Shown piece after piece: positions 35,118 through 50,647 of a stretch of DNA of 64,000 bases. The stretch is from Hydra vulgaris. Taxonomy: Eukaryota > Cnidaria > Hydrozoa > Anthoathecata > Hydridae. The stretch's first letter is position 1. The number at the start of each line of letters is the position of its first letter. The translations under genes were made by a program, and so were the position numbers. The stretch is from NCBI RefSeq assembly GCF_038396675.1, contig NC_088931.1:9513501-9577500 (forward strand). The letters run 5' to 3'. The notes beneath the pieces were generated by a model. It saw nothing but the letters and a program-made list of their open reading frames with translations, did no database searches and had not been told where the DNA came from.

Positions 35118-35489
35118 TTTTAAATTTTTAAGTTTTTATTTATGCTTCTGATGTTTATATGTAATAATGAAAAATAAGATGATGAAGAATTAAGAACATG
35201 TTTAACATCGCTTCCGTCATTTTAACAATAAAAACTAAGAATATTATTTAAGACATAAAAATATAATAAATAAATATACTTTAAGCATTCTTATGTGATT
35301 TTTTAAAATCTTTAACTACTAATTTATCATAAATAACAACAGAATATTTACCGTTGTTCCTGTGAGAATTATTATTTTTTTTTTTAAAATAGTTGTAGTT
35401 GAATTTGACGGAACCGGGCGTATTCCGTAAGCCCATGAACAGTGCGCAATGTTAGCGTGCTTGATCGCACGGAAGATGATGCGCTGTGG

Positions 35490-35700
35490 TATTCATAATG
35501 GTAGCTGATCAGTCGACACTGACTCATTGAAGCAGTCAACACTGATAGCACTGACGACTTCGCTGAGAAGTGCGTTCCATGGGTGAGCGGTTTTTGAAGA
35601 AGTTATAGTGAACGAGACATTTGTTGTCGATTTCACGATAAACTTGGATGAATCTTTGTTGCCGTAAACCTTATTACGGTTACTTTGAATAGCGGGGTAA
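35490..35700 (-). pseudogene. LINE RT C-terminal tail
   Basis: The minus strand reads NKVYGNKDSSKFIVKSTTNV, then AHPWNALLSEVVSAISVDCF. This corresponds to the final WNxLP-xVVxAxSVxxFKxxL box of CR1/L2-like RTs. It is a lone tail, more GC-rich than its surroundings. Confidence 0.55.
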
Positions 35701-36257
35701 CTTTGAATATAAATTTTTTTTTTCTGGCTGTAATTATGACAAGTATTTATATGAAACTGTTCAAACCTGAAGCATAAAAATATCAAAAATAGTTTATATT
35801 TTCATTATTTAAAGTTTCACTTTGTTTATTAATTGAAATTGTTGCTTTAAAAATCATTTAAATATTTCGGAAATTTTTCGTAAAAAGTTGAGCCAGAATA
35901 CTTTGTACACTGCCTCAGCTCGTGTAGCAGCATGTTGTCTAAGTTTAATATTTTTTGTTTATAAAATTATTAGGTAAGTAAAAACTAAATGAATTCCTTA
36001 GCCTGCTATACTTAATAACCATGGGTATAGTATAAAATATTATGTTGTATACATTTTTTTGCATAACATGAGTAACATTCAAAGTAACTCCACAACATAA
36101 AATGCCAGAAACATGGAACCATTTTAAACTTATTCTCATTTGTATAAATTCTTCTTATCATGTATAAATTAGTATACAGTATAATATTTAGTTTAAAAAT
36201 AGATATTTTATGTATATATAAAGTAAGTGTACACATATGTATGTATATACATATATA
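35701..36257. other. AT-rich spacer before Tc1 element
   Basis: No gene seen. Microsatellite-like ACATATGTATG words near 36230 lead into the TA target site. Confidence 0.4.
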
Positions 36258-38075
<1,818 letters not shown>

Positions 38076-38095
38076 TATTTTAAATGAGAAAGTAC

Positions 38096-38142
38096 AACTT
38101 TATAATGGAACTTGAAGTTTCATGCCATTCTGCAATCATCAG
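38096..38142 (-). ncRNA. Hammerhead-like core at end of Penelope-like element
   Basis: The minus strand reads CTGATGA, a weak stem II (TGC-AGAATG-GCA), GAAAC, a stem III candidate and GTT. It shares about 45 bp with the core at 10062-10107 and lies directly 3' of the GIY-YIG ORF. Stem II changes relative to the other copy keep the outer three pairs. Stem I was not found. Confidence 0.5.
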
Positions 38143-38172
38143 CCATATTATTCAAATATAAAATAAAAACCG

Positions 38173-38990
38173 TTATAAAAAATACAAATTCAGCGTTGCA
38201 ACGGCATCTGACGTCAAGTGTACGTGATCCGATATTTGCTTATCGCCAGAATCAAAGTTAGAAAGTAAAAAATTTTTCCTATGCCTACAAGCAGAAACCA
38301 ATTCACTTTTTTTATTAGGTAGTAAACAACTATCAAAATTCATAATAAAATATTTTTCACTGATGCAAAGGTTACACTTTTTTGTAGATGAATTACAAGA
38401 TTGGCATTTTTTAATTATGTTCCACTTAATTATAGGCATGTTACCTGCGTCTTTGTGTTTCCAGATTTCTTTGGAAAGTTCTGTATTATTTCTATACCTG
38501 GTTGCATTAAATGATTTAAAGTGATTTGCAAATCTGAGCTTGAATGCGTTTTCACTGATACCGATGTAAGATTTTTCCGTAAGACTGGGGTTAGGTGATG
38601 ATAAAGTGGCTTTATATACAACGTTTTTTGATAGACATTCGTTATTTAACGGGCATGCTGTTTTCTTAATGCAGTTGCAATTTATATCATTAGTGGTGAG
38701 TTTGTTGCGCAAAATTTGTTGGTTGTGTGAATTAATAATAGATCGAATATTTGGCATGCAGCTGTAACTTACTTTTATTGTGTTTCTGTTGAAAATTTTG
38801 TGGAGCTTACGATGTAATGGAAAATGTAAGTCAATTAAGTTTAAGAAAAGGTGTCCAATTTTTGTTACCACATTTTTACTGAAAGGAGGATTAAACCATA
38901 TTATATTTCTTTTTCGTTTATTAGTATTAGAAGGGTTTAGATTTGAATGATATTGGAGATCGGTGGGAAATCCACTTTTATTTTCTCTTT
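38173..38990 (-). mobile_element. Penelope-like element fragment with GIY-YIG endonuclease
   Basis: A 232-residue frame (38871-38173), with in-frame-like continuation above it (KRNIIWFNPPFSKN near 38900). Order: the linker typical after Penelope RT (PPFSKN...IGHLFLNLIDLHFP, FNRNTIKVSYSCMPN), a CCHH-like cluster (CNCIKKTACPLNNECL), then the GIY-YIG nuclease (SYIGISENAFKLRFANH, SKEIWKHKD) and CNLCISEKYFIM. The nuclease nicks target DNA in this retroelement class. The RT domain is missing because the element is 5' truncated near the TA-rich region at 39000. Confidence 0.85.
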
Positions 38991-39137
38991 ATTTTAATAT
39001 GTATATATATTTACACATATATATACATATACATATATGCACATAATATATACATATAAAATATTATAAATATATAAAATATTATATATAATTATATATT
39101 TAAAATATAAATATATATATTTGCATATATATTTATG

Positions 39138-39140
<3 letters not shown>

Positions 39141-39226
<86 letters not shown>
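39141..39226. repeat. (TA)n array
   Basis: TA tract ending in TCTGTGTGTG. Confidence 0.93.
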
Positions 39227-39228
<2 letters not shown>

Positions 39229-39260
39229 GTGTGTGTTAAATAATTAATTCAATGCCTACC

Positions 39261-39900
39261 CTGCCATGCAGTTACAATTGCCAGTTAAAACATATCCATT
39301 CTTTTTATGAAGAACAACCCAAACTTTGTAGAGATTTTGGTTCTGTCCTTGTCTTTGGCTAGGAAGAACCTACAAATAAATAAAGTAATCCTTTATGTGT
39401 AGTCTAAAATAGTTTAAAAGATGAAATATGTATTTAAACAACACATCCTCATTGTTTTTTTATAATTTATTGTACATTTAGTTAAAAAAAAAGCGTTTTT
39501 AAAAATTTCTAATGAAAAAAATTTGAAAAAAATAAAATTTGTGTACCTTTGTTTTTAAAAAACAGAATTCACAATCCTTCGCAACTTCATAGTAATAAAT
39601 ATCATTAACGTGTCCGCTCACAAAAAAGTTATAAGCCTTTAAAGACTTAAAAGCTTTAAGTTTTTCATGAGTGTATTCACTTGTAGAGTTGATAAACGTC
39701 ACCCCAAGATATATCTGGGATTTTTGTTAAATCTGAACTCCAATAAGGTTTATCGATTGAATAGGGGTCCAGTAACGTTTCCTTGTTTGCTAATGTTAAT
39801 TTTTTCTTGTAATCTAATTGATCACTACTGTTTAACATGCTAAAATACAAAGATTTTGACCACATCTTCAGAAGTTTCATACGAAGTCCAGCAAAAAATG
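39261..39900 (-). pseudogene. SWIM-zinc-finger protein fragment (YqaJ-associated type)
   Basis: Exon-like pieces on the minus strand. The first (39900-39547) reads DISWGDVYQLYK, then after a small indel SEYTHEKLKAFKSLKAYNFF, ending FCFLKTK at a donor (AAAG|GTACAC). After a 177-bp intron with acceptor TTTGTAG the second (39369-39261) reads VLPSQRQGQNQNLYKVWVVL and GNCNCMAG, the start of a SWIM CxC motif, ending at another possible donor. Such proteins (SWIM plus YqaJ nuclease) are multi-copy in cnidarians, as I recall. The frameshift near 39695 marks a pseudogene. Confidence 0.5.
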
Positions 39901-40098
39901 ATTTGTTTTGACTGCCAAGAATTTGCGCATACGTAGATTAACGGACCAAATCAAAACAATTCCAACCCGTCTATAAAGATGTATTTTCCCATTCAAAATA
40001 TTTTAATATTATTTGATCTATTTTTTTCAAAAAGATATTGATCACTCTTAAACAGACAAGAGTTGTATTTCCAGCAATATACAACATTTATCAATATA

Positions 40099-41987
<1,889 letters not shown>

Positions 41988-42395
41988 GTGTGTAGTTTTT
42001 TTTTTTTTAATATTAACAAATCTTCAATCTTATAATATAAGTTAAATAAAAAATATGTCATATTATTTGTGTGTAATTATTTGTGTGTAACATTCTGAAA
42101 TTGTGCTGCATTTATTCATTTTTAAACTTTTTATTTAGCATTACATAATAGTATAATGCCACGCTTTGTATAATAAGATTAAAAAACTTAATCCAAAAAA
42201 ACCTGGAAAACCCACAGTTTTTTCAAATATACAAGAATTAGCAATTGTACAACATGCTGCTGCTTGGGGTTTTCCTTTTGATATAACATATCTTTGTGTG
42301 TTGGGAAAGTCGATTTTGGATATTGAAGGCAGAATTGTTCCTGAGTTTTACAACAACTTTTCTAGAAGAGAATGGGGCCTTGCTCAGAATGTTGT

Positions 42396-42437
42396 GTGAG
42401 AGCAGCATTGTGAAAATTGTCACAATGCTGCTCTCAC
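42396..42437. repeat. Perfect 18-bp-arm hairpin inside transposase
   Basis: GTGAGAGCAGCATTGTGA, AAATTG, TCACAATGCTGCTCTCAC. A second snap-back pair (TCATCATAGTTAAAAACATT and its complement) lies at 42586-42644. Confidence 0.9.
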
Positions 42438-42948
42438 TCAGCGAATGAGTCAGAACATCAAAAAGTGTCGTGCATCGTTATCATCTTCTGAAATAACAAA
42501 GTTCTTTGATAATTTAAAAATTACATTGAAGTATGGTGAAGAGTTATCATGATAGTTAAAAACTATGAAGTATGGTGAAGAGTTTCATCATAGTTAAAAA
42601 CATTAATAGAAGTTCCTTCTTTTAATGTTTTTAACTATGATGAAACAAATTTATCAGATAGTCCTGGAATTAAGCGGTGTATCTTCAAAAGATGGGTGAA
42701 ATATCTAGAACATATTAAAAACAGTAGTAAGAGTGCTACGTTAATCATGTTTTGTGGTTCAACCACTGGTCAAATGGTGCCTGATAATGTTGTTTATAAA
42801 GCTGAATATATATGGACAACATGAACTGAAGGTGGGCCACCTAATGTACAATATAATCGAAGTAAGTCAGGATGGTTTGATTTTGTTTGCTTTTCTGATT
42901 GGTTTGAGATCGTTTTTGTCAGATTTATAAAGGATTTTCCAGGAACTT

Positions 42949-43130
42949 GAGCAGCCGTGGTGCAGTGGTTAGAGTTCTGGCTCAGAACCCAGAGGTCCTA
43001 GGTTCGACGCCAGCTCTTGCCAAACAAGCGACATTGGTACGGAAGGAGGCGTGAACTTCCTGTTAAATGCTCTCCCGCAGTGCTCTGTGATAAGACCGTA
43101 AGGACTTCTGGGAGCACCTAAAATAAATAC
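42949..43130 (+). mobile_element. tRNA-derived SINE, family 2, copy 1
   Basis: Head GAGCAGCCGTGGTGCAGTGG (A box), loop CTCAGAA with anticodon CAG, B box GGTTCGACGCC. The body carries GGAAGGAGGCGTGAACTTCC and GTAAGGACTTCTGGGAGCAC, ending in an A-rich tail. It is inserted in the DDE_1 transposase. Sister copies are at 52158-52345 and 55800-55983. Confidence 0.85.
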
Positions 43131-43859
43131 AAAAGTTCTTATCGGTGATAACCTAAGCAGTCGCTTTAGTGAAAAGGTACTTAAGTTAGCTTTAGAAAAT
43201 AATATTGTGTTTGTTTGTTTAATAGCAAACTCTACCTATTTATTGAAACCACTTAATGTTGCATTTTATGGACCTCTTAAAATGCAACATTAAGTGCATT
43301 ACCTCATTGGAGGAAAATACTGGATCAATGGAAAATCTCAGGTTTCAAAAAAGCACAGACCATCACAAAGGATCAATTTCCTTCTTTATTAAAAACTTTA
43401 TATACTTATATATATTCATCAGGTCAAGAGGTAAGCAGCAATTTAGTAGCTGGTTTTAAAAAATGTGGTATTTACCTATTAAATGTGAAAATTGTCTTCA
43501 ATCGTTTGCCAGATGCTGATAGAAATATTGAAACTGTTAAAACTAACGAAGCGAAACTAGCGAAGCAGTAGTTAATGTACTTAAGAGATTGCGTTTTGTT
43601 GATGGTGTGGAAAAAAAGCCCAAGCGAAAAAAAAAATTACTGTTGACCCTGGGAAAATATTTCTTTAGAGGATTTTCAGGCAACATTTAAAGATGTTCCG
43701 CATGCATCATCTTCTGTAAGTGAAACTGTTATCGTTTCATCTGAGTTGTCTTATACTCCTATACTTAAAAGACATTGCAATGAAGACTCTTTTTATGCAG
43801 GTCCAGTTAAAATATATCCATTAAGAGGAAAAAAACAAATTATGTCTTCATTATAAATT

Positions 43860-45734
43860 AATATCATATTATTTTAATAACAATAAATATATGTTAAGCC
43901 AGGCTGTTGTTTTTATTGAATTTTAAAACAAAACAATATGTTTTTGAGTAAGTTTTACTGTAAAAGCAAAACATATTCAAAGTTACCCCATTTGCGGGGT
44001 AACTTTGAATGACTAGTTAAATAAATATTATATTTCAATTATTTCGAATCCTTTCATTTTATTATTTTTGTGAATTTGAATTATGTAAGCGCCAACCGTA
44101 GCCCCTATATGCATTTTATTAAATTTCGATTATTGTCAATAATAAAGGAAGGGCATATAAAAATATCTCAAAAACGTTCAAAGTTTACGGTATATTCTTT
44201 ATTTTATAATCTATAAATTTTATTTATATATATATTTTTTTGTATTTTGCAGAGATCATGCCCATATGTAAGGCGAGAATGAACCAGAAAATTGCGTTGA
44301 AGATATCCTGAAAAGAGCTCTGGATAGAAAAAGCGTCGGTGACCGTGAAAAACTAAGCCACAACAACAGTTTTTATGATATTTTTTTAGATCTGTAATTT
44401 GAGATATGTTTTAATCTTGTGTATACTTTTAAAGTATAAGTAAAAAAAATTTTTAATTTTTTTTACTTATACTTTTTTGTTTTATTTGTTTTAATTAATA
44501 AGGCACACTGGTTGCCGTTTCTGTTATGTTTTCTGAATGTTAAATTTTTGTCCCCAAAACCCTACAAATTCTGCGATTGCTAAAATACGCCTAAAATAAC
44601 AAATATCTTTTGAACGTTCAAAAGACATTCAGAATGTCTTTTGAATGTTTAAAAGACGTATTTTCTAGACCAATTTTGTATAACTGCACTAAAACGGAAA
44701 GTCTTGTTTAAGTCTTTTTACGACGTCTTTAGAACGTCCTGAAAGGACGTCTTTGAGCGTCTAATCTAGAATCAGTTTAGAACGCGTCTGAACGTTCATT
44801 GTACATATTTTGTACGTCCCCATGTTTGCTGGGTAAGTATTAGAACGTATTTTTAAAGGAGTTTGATCTTTTTACTCTCCTCAGAAAAAAATTTCACAGC
44901 ACTTAGAAATTTTTTTGAAAAAAAGAAATTTTTTCAAAAACGGCTACCTTTTGATTTTTAAGCTTCTAGATACAGCATCCTGAAGAGACACTGATAAATA
45001 AATATATTTCCATAAAAATATTTGGGGAACTCTCACCTAAAACCTATTTTTTAAATGTGTGTTAAGCAAGTTCGGATTATTTACTTTCGTTTTTCGTTCA
45101 TTTCCTTCAACTTTTATTCAAGTTTTGTTTCATTTTCCCCCATTTAATCATAAAACAAATTTTTGAACACCTGGAGACTTTTTGAGTGTATGGTTTTATT
45201 ATCAAGGGAATTCCTGAGCGAGGTGGCTCTGTATAAAACATTTTTAAACTTTTATGATTAAATAATGTTTTATATAGAGCCTTATGAGCCTTTATGCGGT
45301 AACATCAATTTATTGCAACATCTTAGTTGAAATGGTAAATTTTTCTTTACAAATGTGCCCTTCATAAATTCAGGAATTAAACCGTTAAGGGATTTAAAAA
45401 CTTCAATCATTAGAGTTTGCAAGCCGAAGTTTTGAAGATAGATTCTTGAGCTAATTTCTTATTTCAAAGAGTTCTTTAGTTAGAGTTTGCGTTTTTTAAA
45501 GTTGATATTACCCCCCTCCCTCCAAGTTAATTGGGATTGTAGGGGAGAGTGGGGTATTGGCGAACACCTAAGCATAAATGCGAATTAAAGACACCAGTTA
45601 TATAAAATTGATCATATTTATTGCTTATCATTTAGTCTAACTATTCAGTCAGAAACCCACAAATTAAAATTAATATTTAATTTTTTAATTATTAAAATTT
45701 TAAAAAATTAATAGAAAAAAAAATCACATACAAA
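43860..45734. other. Intergenic, repeat-rich
   Basis: Contains a small perfect hairpin GTTACCCCATTTGCGGGGTAAC (43983-44004), snap-back words of CTTTTGAACGTTCAAAAG (44610-44655), and a GACGTCTTT-rich repeat block (44690-44835, ending TTTGCTGGGTAAG). A hairpin at 45225-45281 also lies here. A short frame EPENCVEDILKRALDRKSVG near 44270 lacks support. Confidence 0.45.
45225..45281. repeat. Hairpin
   Basis: GGCTCTGTATAAAACATT pairs with AATGTTTTATATAGAGCC; one mismatch. Confidence 0.8.
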
Positions 45735-46080
45735 ACCCCGGGACGTGCTTTCACTAATTGTGCACTTTTGTGCAACCAGGATCGGCATTTATGACACATG
45801 ATCCAATCTTCTGAGGGTGAATCTTTATACTTTTCTTCACAAGTTAAACAAAAAAGTTCTGTATTACCTCTGACTCTCTTTTTTTCTGTACATAATGGTA
45901 CATGATCAGCCTATAATAGATTAAAGTTCTTCTTTCTTTTTTTAATTTTATTAGTCGTATTTTTTACTTCTTCCTTCTTACTTTTTTTTTCTCTAAAATA
46001 TTTCTCATTGACGTACTAGTATTAATAGTGGAATGTTTCCTTCTCGATGTAGTTAAGGACATCATTGTAAAATACGCGAT
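45735..46080 (-). pseudogene. C-terminal PHD-like zinc motif of a transposon protein
   Basis: The minus strand reads a Lys-rich stretch (NILEKKKSKKEEVKNTTNK), then CTEKKRVRGNTELFCLTCEE and DWIMCHKCRSWLHKSAQL. The C..C..C..C..H spacing resembles the degenerate PHD finger found at the end of some pogo/Tigger-like transposases; the final Cys is replaced (HKSA for HExCA). A stop near 45915 interrupts it. The catalytic domain was not found upstream. Confidence 0.5.
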
Positions 46081-46959
46081 TTTAAAAAGCTTTAAAAATA
46101 CGAAAAGTTAAACTTTTATTTCGCCAGGTTCCAAAGAACATACTTTAAATTTTTCAACAAATCCAAATAAATTAGCTCCTCTTAAATTATATGGCGCTAG
46201 TAAAAATTTAAGTTAATTTGAAATTTTTGAATATTTCAAGTTGCACGAGATGTTGTTAAAAATGCTCATACTTATCTATTTCACTCAACAAGGGAAAAGT
46301 TTTAAATTGCCATACTTTGTAATATTCGTGTTTGTAACCTATATTAAACATTGAAAAGATGTCAAAAAGTAATTTATTATAAAAATATTTTGACTTTTAT
46401 AACTGTTTTCTGCATTATTTTCTCCGTATATTCTTTATGCATTAATATATTATTATGTCAATTGCTACAAGTAAATAGATCTAATCATTTACTTGTGGCT
46501 TCACAAAGTCAATAGACTTTGTGAAAAGGTCTCACTCACAAAGTCTCACTCACAAAGTCAATAGACTTTCTAATTTTAGGCATAAGTATAAGCGTAAAAT
46601 TAGACAACAACAGTATGATGAATATTATATATTTTTTAACTTTAAACAGTTATGAAAAATAAAAAAAATCATTTGCTTGTCAATTGTTTATAATGCAGAA
46701 ATAATTTCATATTACATTTATATTGTTTGTACCCTATTAAAGGATAATTTAAAAAAATTAGTTAATGTTAGAAATAAAATAACAAACAATATTGATAGAC
46801 AGTATTTAAAAATAAAAGCAAAACCAAATTGAAGTACAAAAAAAATATTTTATATGTGAAAATCCCAAAACAAAGTTGATATTATCTGTGGATAAAAATT
46901 TTAAAATAACTTCAAAAAACATTTATTTGCCCCATTATTTTTTTAAGTTTTGATTTTAA
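46081..46959. other. AT-rich spacer
   Basis: Holds a hairpin TTCACAAAGTC-AATA-GACTTTGTGAA with duplicated CTCACTCACAAAGT words at 46500-46570. No gene seen. Confidence 0.45.
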
Positions 46960-47470
46960 TACCCACTAATGTAGCTCCATTATCAATCAATGAAGAAATG
47001 AAACAAAAAAGTGTTAAAGCGTATTTAAGTGGTGATCAAATTGCGACTGAAGACCTTAATGAAAGAATAACTTACCTATTCAGATTTTGAACAGCTTAAC
47101 TTCTTCAGGTATGTCTCCTCATTGTTTAAAATTGAAAATTGGTTGTGTAACTATGTTACTCAGAAATTTAGATCACAAGCTTGGGTTATGACATAGCACT
47201 AGAATGAAATATTATAATAAACAAAATAAACGAGTATTTGTTGCTTAAATTCAGGTAGTTCCATCAGATTCTAATGTAATTTTTGTTCTAAAAAATTGTC
47301 AGTTTCCTGTCAGTCTTATTGGCATGTTCGATGAAAATAAAAGTCATGGTAAAAGATTTGATAAAGTTAGTCTATATCTAAAATAACTGTGTTGAGAAAC
47401 ACAGTTTTTTTAGATATACTTTATGTTGGTCAACTTTATGTTATATGTTTAAGAAGAATCCGTCTGTCAA
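46960..47470 (+). pseudogene. Helitron-type (PIF1-like) helicase C-terminal remnant
   Basis: The plus strand reads LSINEEMKQKSVKAYLSGDQ, then NSLTSSGMSPHCLKLKIGCV (the FLNSL-PSGMPPHxLxLKxG motif of PIF1/Helitron helicases), LLRNLDHKLGL, VPSDSNVIFVLKNCQFPVSL and FDKVSLYLK. The order and wording fit the last 150 residues of a Helitron Rep-helicase. Stops occur at several points. The Helitron 3' hairpin and CTRR end were not identified. Confidence 0.7.
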
Positions 47471-47558
47471 TGTTGGCGGGGTATTTTCCTGTAATATAGG
47501 ATTGGGTATATATCATATAGTGATGTCTCTGTATGGTATGAATAATTGCATGAGATGA

Positions 47559-47875
47559 ATAATTATTTTTAAAAAAAGGATCTTAAAAATATTAATTTTT
47601 TAGTTAATTAAATCAAGTGCTGCTCAAAAGAAACAATTTTGATATTTCGAATTTGCCTTTTGCCATCCAAACCCATATTTTTGAATTACATAATTTTGCA
47701 ATGTATAATTGTATTATATTATGATATGATGCAATTATGTATACAGTGTCTAGTTATGTAATTTGAAAACATGGATTTGGGTGCAAAAAACAAATTCCAA
47801 ATATCAAAATTGTTTCTTTTAAGCAGCACTAAAAAATTCAGCTTTTTAAGACCCTCTTTTTTTAAATAATTATTA
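47559..47875. repeat. Foldback element, ~317 bp
   Basis: Arms of over 100 bp: AATAATTATTTTTAAAAAAA, CTTAAAAATATTAATTTTTT, AGTGCTGCTCAAAAGAAACA and TTTTGATATTT on the left are matched in inverted order on the right. The centre is AT-rich, TGTATAATTGTATTATATTA. No coding content. The left arm has a 14-bp TTAATTAAATCA insertion relative to the right. Confidence 0.85.
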
Positions 47876-47912
47876 GAGGTGGGTAGGCAAAAACCATGCT
47901 GCTATTTTAGCC

Positions 47913-49558
<1,646 letters not shown>

Positions 49559-49559
49559 T

Positions 49560-50279
49560 TTAATTCTTATATTTATCCTGATAGTTTAAAAACTTGGACC
49601 TTCCATACTCTGTTTGCAATATACACGTGCATTCATCAACAAATCCAGCAAAATTTTGAATTGAAGGATTATCGTTTAAAATTTCCTCAAGTGCGCTAAT
49701 ATAGTTTATAGCAACTCTGAGAATCGTTAGTTTTGAAAGTTTTTGTTCCGGTGAATAACTAGGTATGGACGTTCTTAGCAAATTAAACGCATTACTTAAA
49801 GCATGAACGCGTGACCGTTCCCTTGCGTTTGCAACAAGACGGCGTTGTATTTGTGAAACCTTTTGTTCATACTCTTTACTTTCACTATTTTTATTTGTAT
49901 TCTTTCTTTTTTTAAATATATTTTGATTTGATTTGTCATGAAGCTTTTCATCAAGTTCCTTAAGTTCTGTTCTTAATTCTTCATGAGTGTTTTCTGTTTT
50001 CTTTCTCTTTTCCAATCGAAAAAGAATATTATTAAGTTTACTACGTTTTCGCTGATAATCGTTTTTTTCATTCAATGTTATTTTTTTCTCTTTTATAGAA
50101 GTGTCCGCTAAAGGGGATACATTTTCGTTTGATCGGTTATTTGAATCTGCATCTTCACGGTTTATTGCTTTTCTTCTCTTTTTGTATTCTTTACTTATCT
50201 CCTGTTTAATTTCTATTTCCTCTGTTTCAATTTTATAAACAGTTTTTGGAGCACATTCGTCATTTGAATTATAGCCCAT
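49560..50279 (-). CDS. bHLH transcription factor, ATOH8/Net-like, single exon
   Basis: 239 residues. The basic helix-loop-helix is at about 146-201: basic region RRLVANARERSRVHALSNAF with the E-box contact pattern NxRERxR, helix 1 to LLRTSIP, loop SYSPEQKLSKL, helix 2 TILRVAINYISALEEIL. The QKLSKLxILRxAxNYI wording, and a C-terminal tail FVDECTCILQTEYGRSKF resembling the SECVQRCTRTLQAEGR tail of vertebrate ATOH8, point to the Net/ATOH8 branch of Atonal-related factors. The N-terminal 140 residues are basic and disordered with a short Leu-rich helix (80-120). It should bind E-boxes as a heterodimer with an E-protein in the nucleus; the target programme (neural, mesodermal) is unknown. The start at 50279 follows a splice acceptor 15 bp upstream. 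Confidence 0.85.
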   Translation of the reverse strand: MGYNSNDECAPKTVYKIETEEIEIKQEISKEYKKRRKAINREDADSNNRSNENVSPLADTSIKEKKITLNEKNDYQRKRSKLNNILFRLEKRKKTENTHEELRTELKELDEKLHDKSNQNIFKKRKNTNKNSESKEYEQKVSQIQRRLVANARERSRVHALSNAFNLLRTSIPSYSPEQKLSKLTILRVAINYISALEEILNDNPSIQNFAGFVDECTCILQTEYGRSKFLNYQDKYKN

Positions 50280-50310
50280 TTATAATTTAACCTAAAAAAT
50301 AATTGTAGTG
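50280..50310 (-). promoter_or_regulatory. Splice acceptor just upstream of bHLH start codon
   Basis: The minus strand reads ATTATTTTTTAG then GTTAAATTATAA and ATG. A pyrimidine-rich tract ending in AG so near the start fits a 5'UTR intron or spliced-leader trans-splicing, which hydrozoans use. Not proven. Confidence 0.45.
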
Positions 50311-50647
50311 ACAAAAAAAAACCCATAGTTTTTTATTTTTAGTTGTTACTATTGTATAAACTAACTCTAGTGAGTTGCTGTCAGTTAGTCGTTAGGTTAC
50401 CTATTGTAAAGTCGCTGTCGGGTAGTCGTTATGCTAGTTGAAATCCAACTTTATTTATGGATCTGTATATTAATTGTACTCAAATTCAAGCCTGACTTCG
50501 ATTATAATGTAGGTGTAATTTTATTTTAATGTTAAAAAATTAGCTTCATTATATATTTACAATAAATATAATAGTTTGTGAATATTAAATAATAATAATA
50601 AAAAAAAGATAATTCAGTATAGTAATAAGTATAACAATAAATTCTTG

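Larger units (their letters stand above)
31800..35230 (-). mobile_element. CR1/Jockey-like LINE, nearly full ORF2 and 3'UTR
   Basis: On the minus strand: endonuclease (35117-34632), RT with fingers and palm (34618-33209), frameshifted FADD region (33200-32900), thumb (32895-32236), then a 3'UTR to about 31800 containing GGGGCTTGATGATAAGTCA. ORF1 was not found upstream, where only AT-rich DNA follows. Same family as 3570-6226. Confidence 0.85.
42150..43855 (+). pseudogene. DDE_1 (pogo/Tigger-like) transposase, split by a SINE
   Basis: The N-terminal part is CENP-B-like HTH sequence (NPKKPGKPTVFSNIQELAIV, AAWGFPFDITYLCVLGKSI). After a hairpin insertion it continues MSQNIKKCRASLSSSEITKF. The DDE core begins FNVFNYDETNLSDSPGIKRC, then IMFCGSTTGQMVPDNVVYKA and GGPPNVQYNRSKSGWFDFVC. 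It is interrupted at 42949 by a SINE and resumes at 43130 with KVLIGDNLSSRFSEKVLKLA, where the second Asp lies. Late pieces to 43855 give CGIYPLN-like and KRHCNEDSFYAGPVKIYPLR readings. Several stops. Confidence 0.75.

Noticed and set aside
42949-43020. tRNA-like gene with CAG anticodon
   Set aside because: Present in three dispersed copies with the same downstream body, so a SINE head.
44269-44395. Exon-like reading EPENCVEDILKRALDRKSVG
   Set aside because: An in-frame stop lies between it and the acceptor-like TTTGCAG, and no homologue came to mind.
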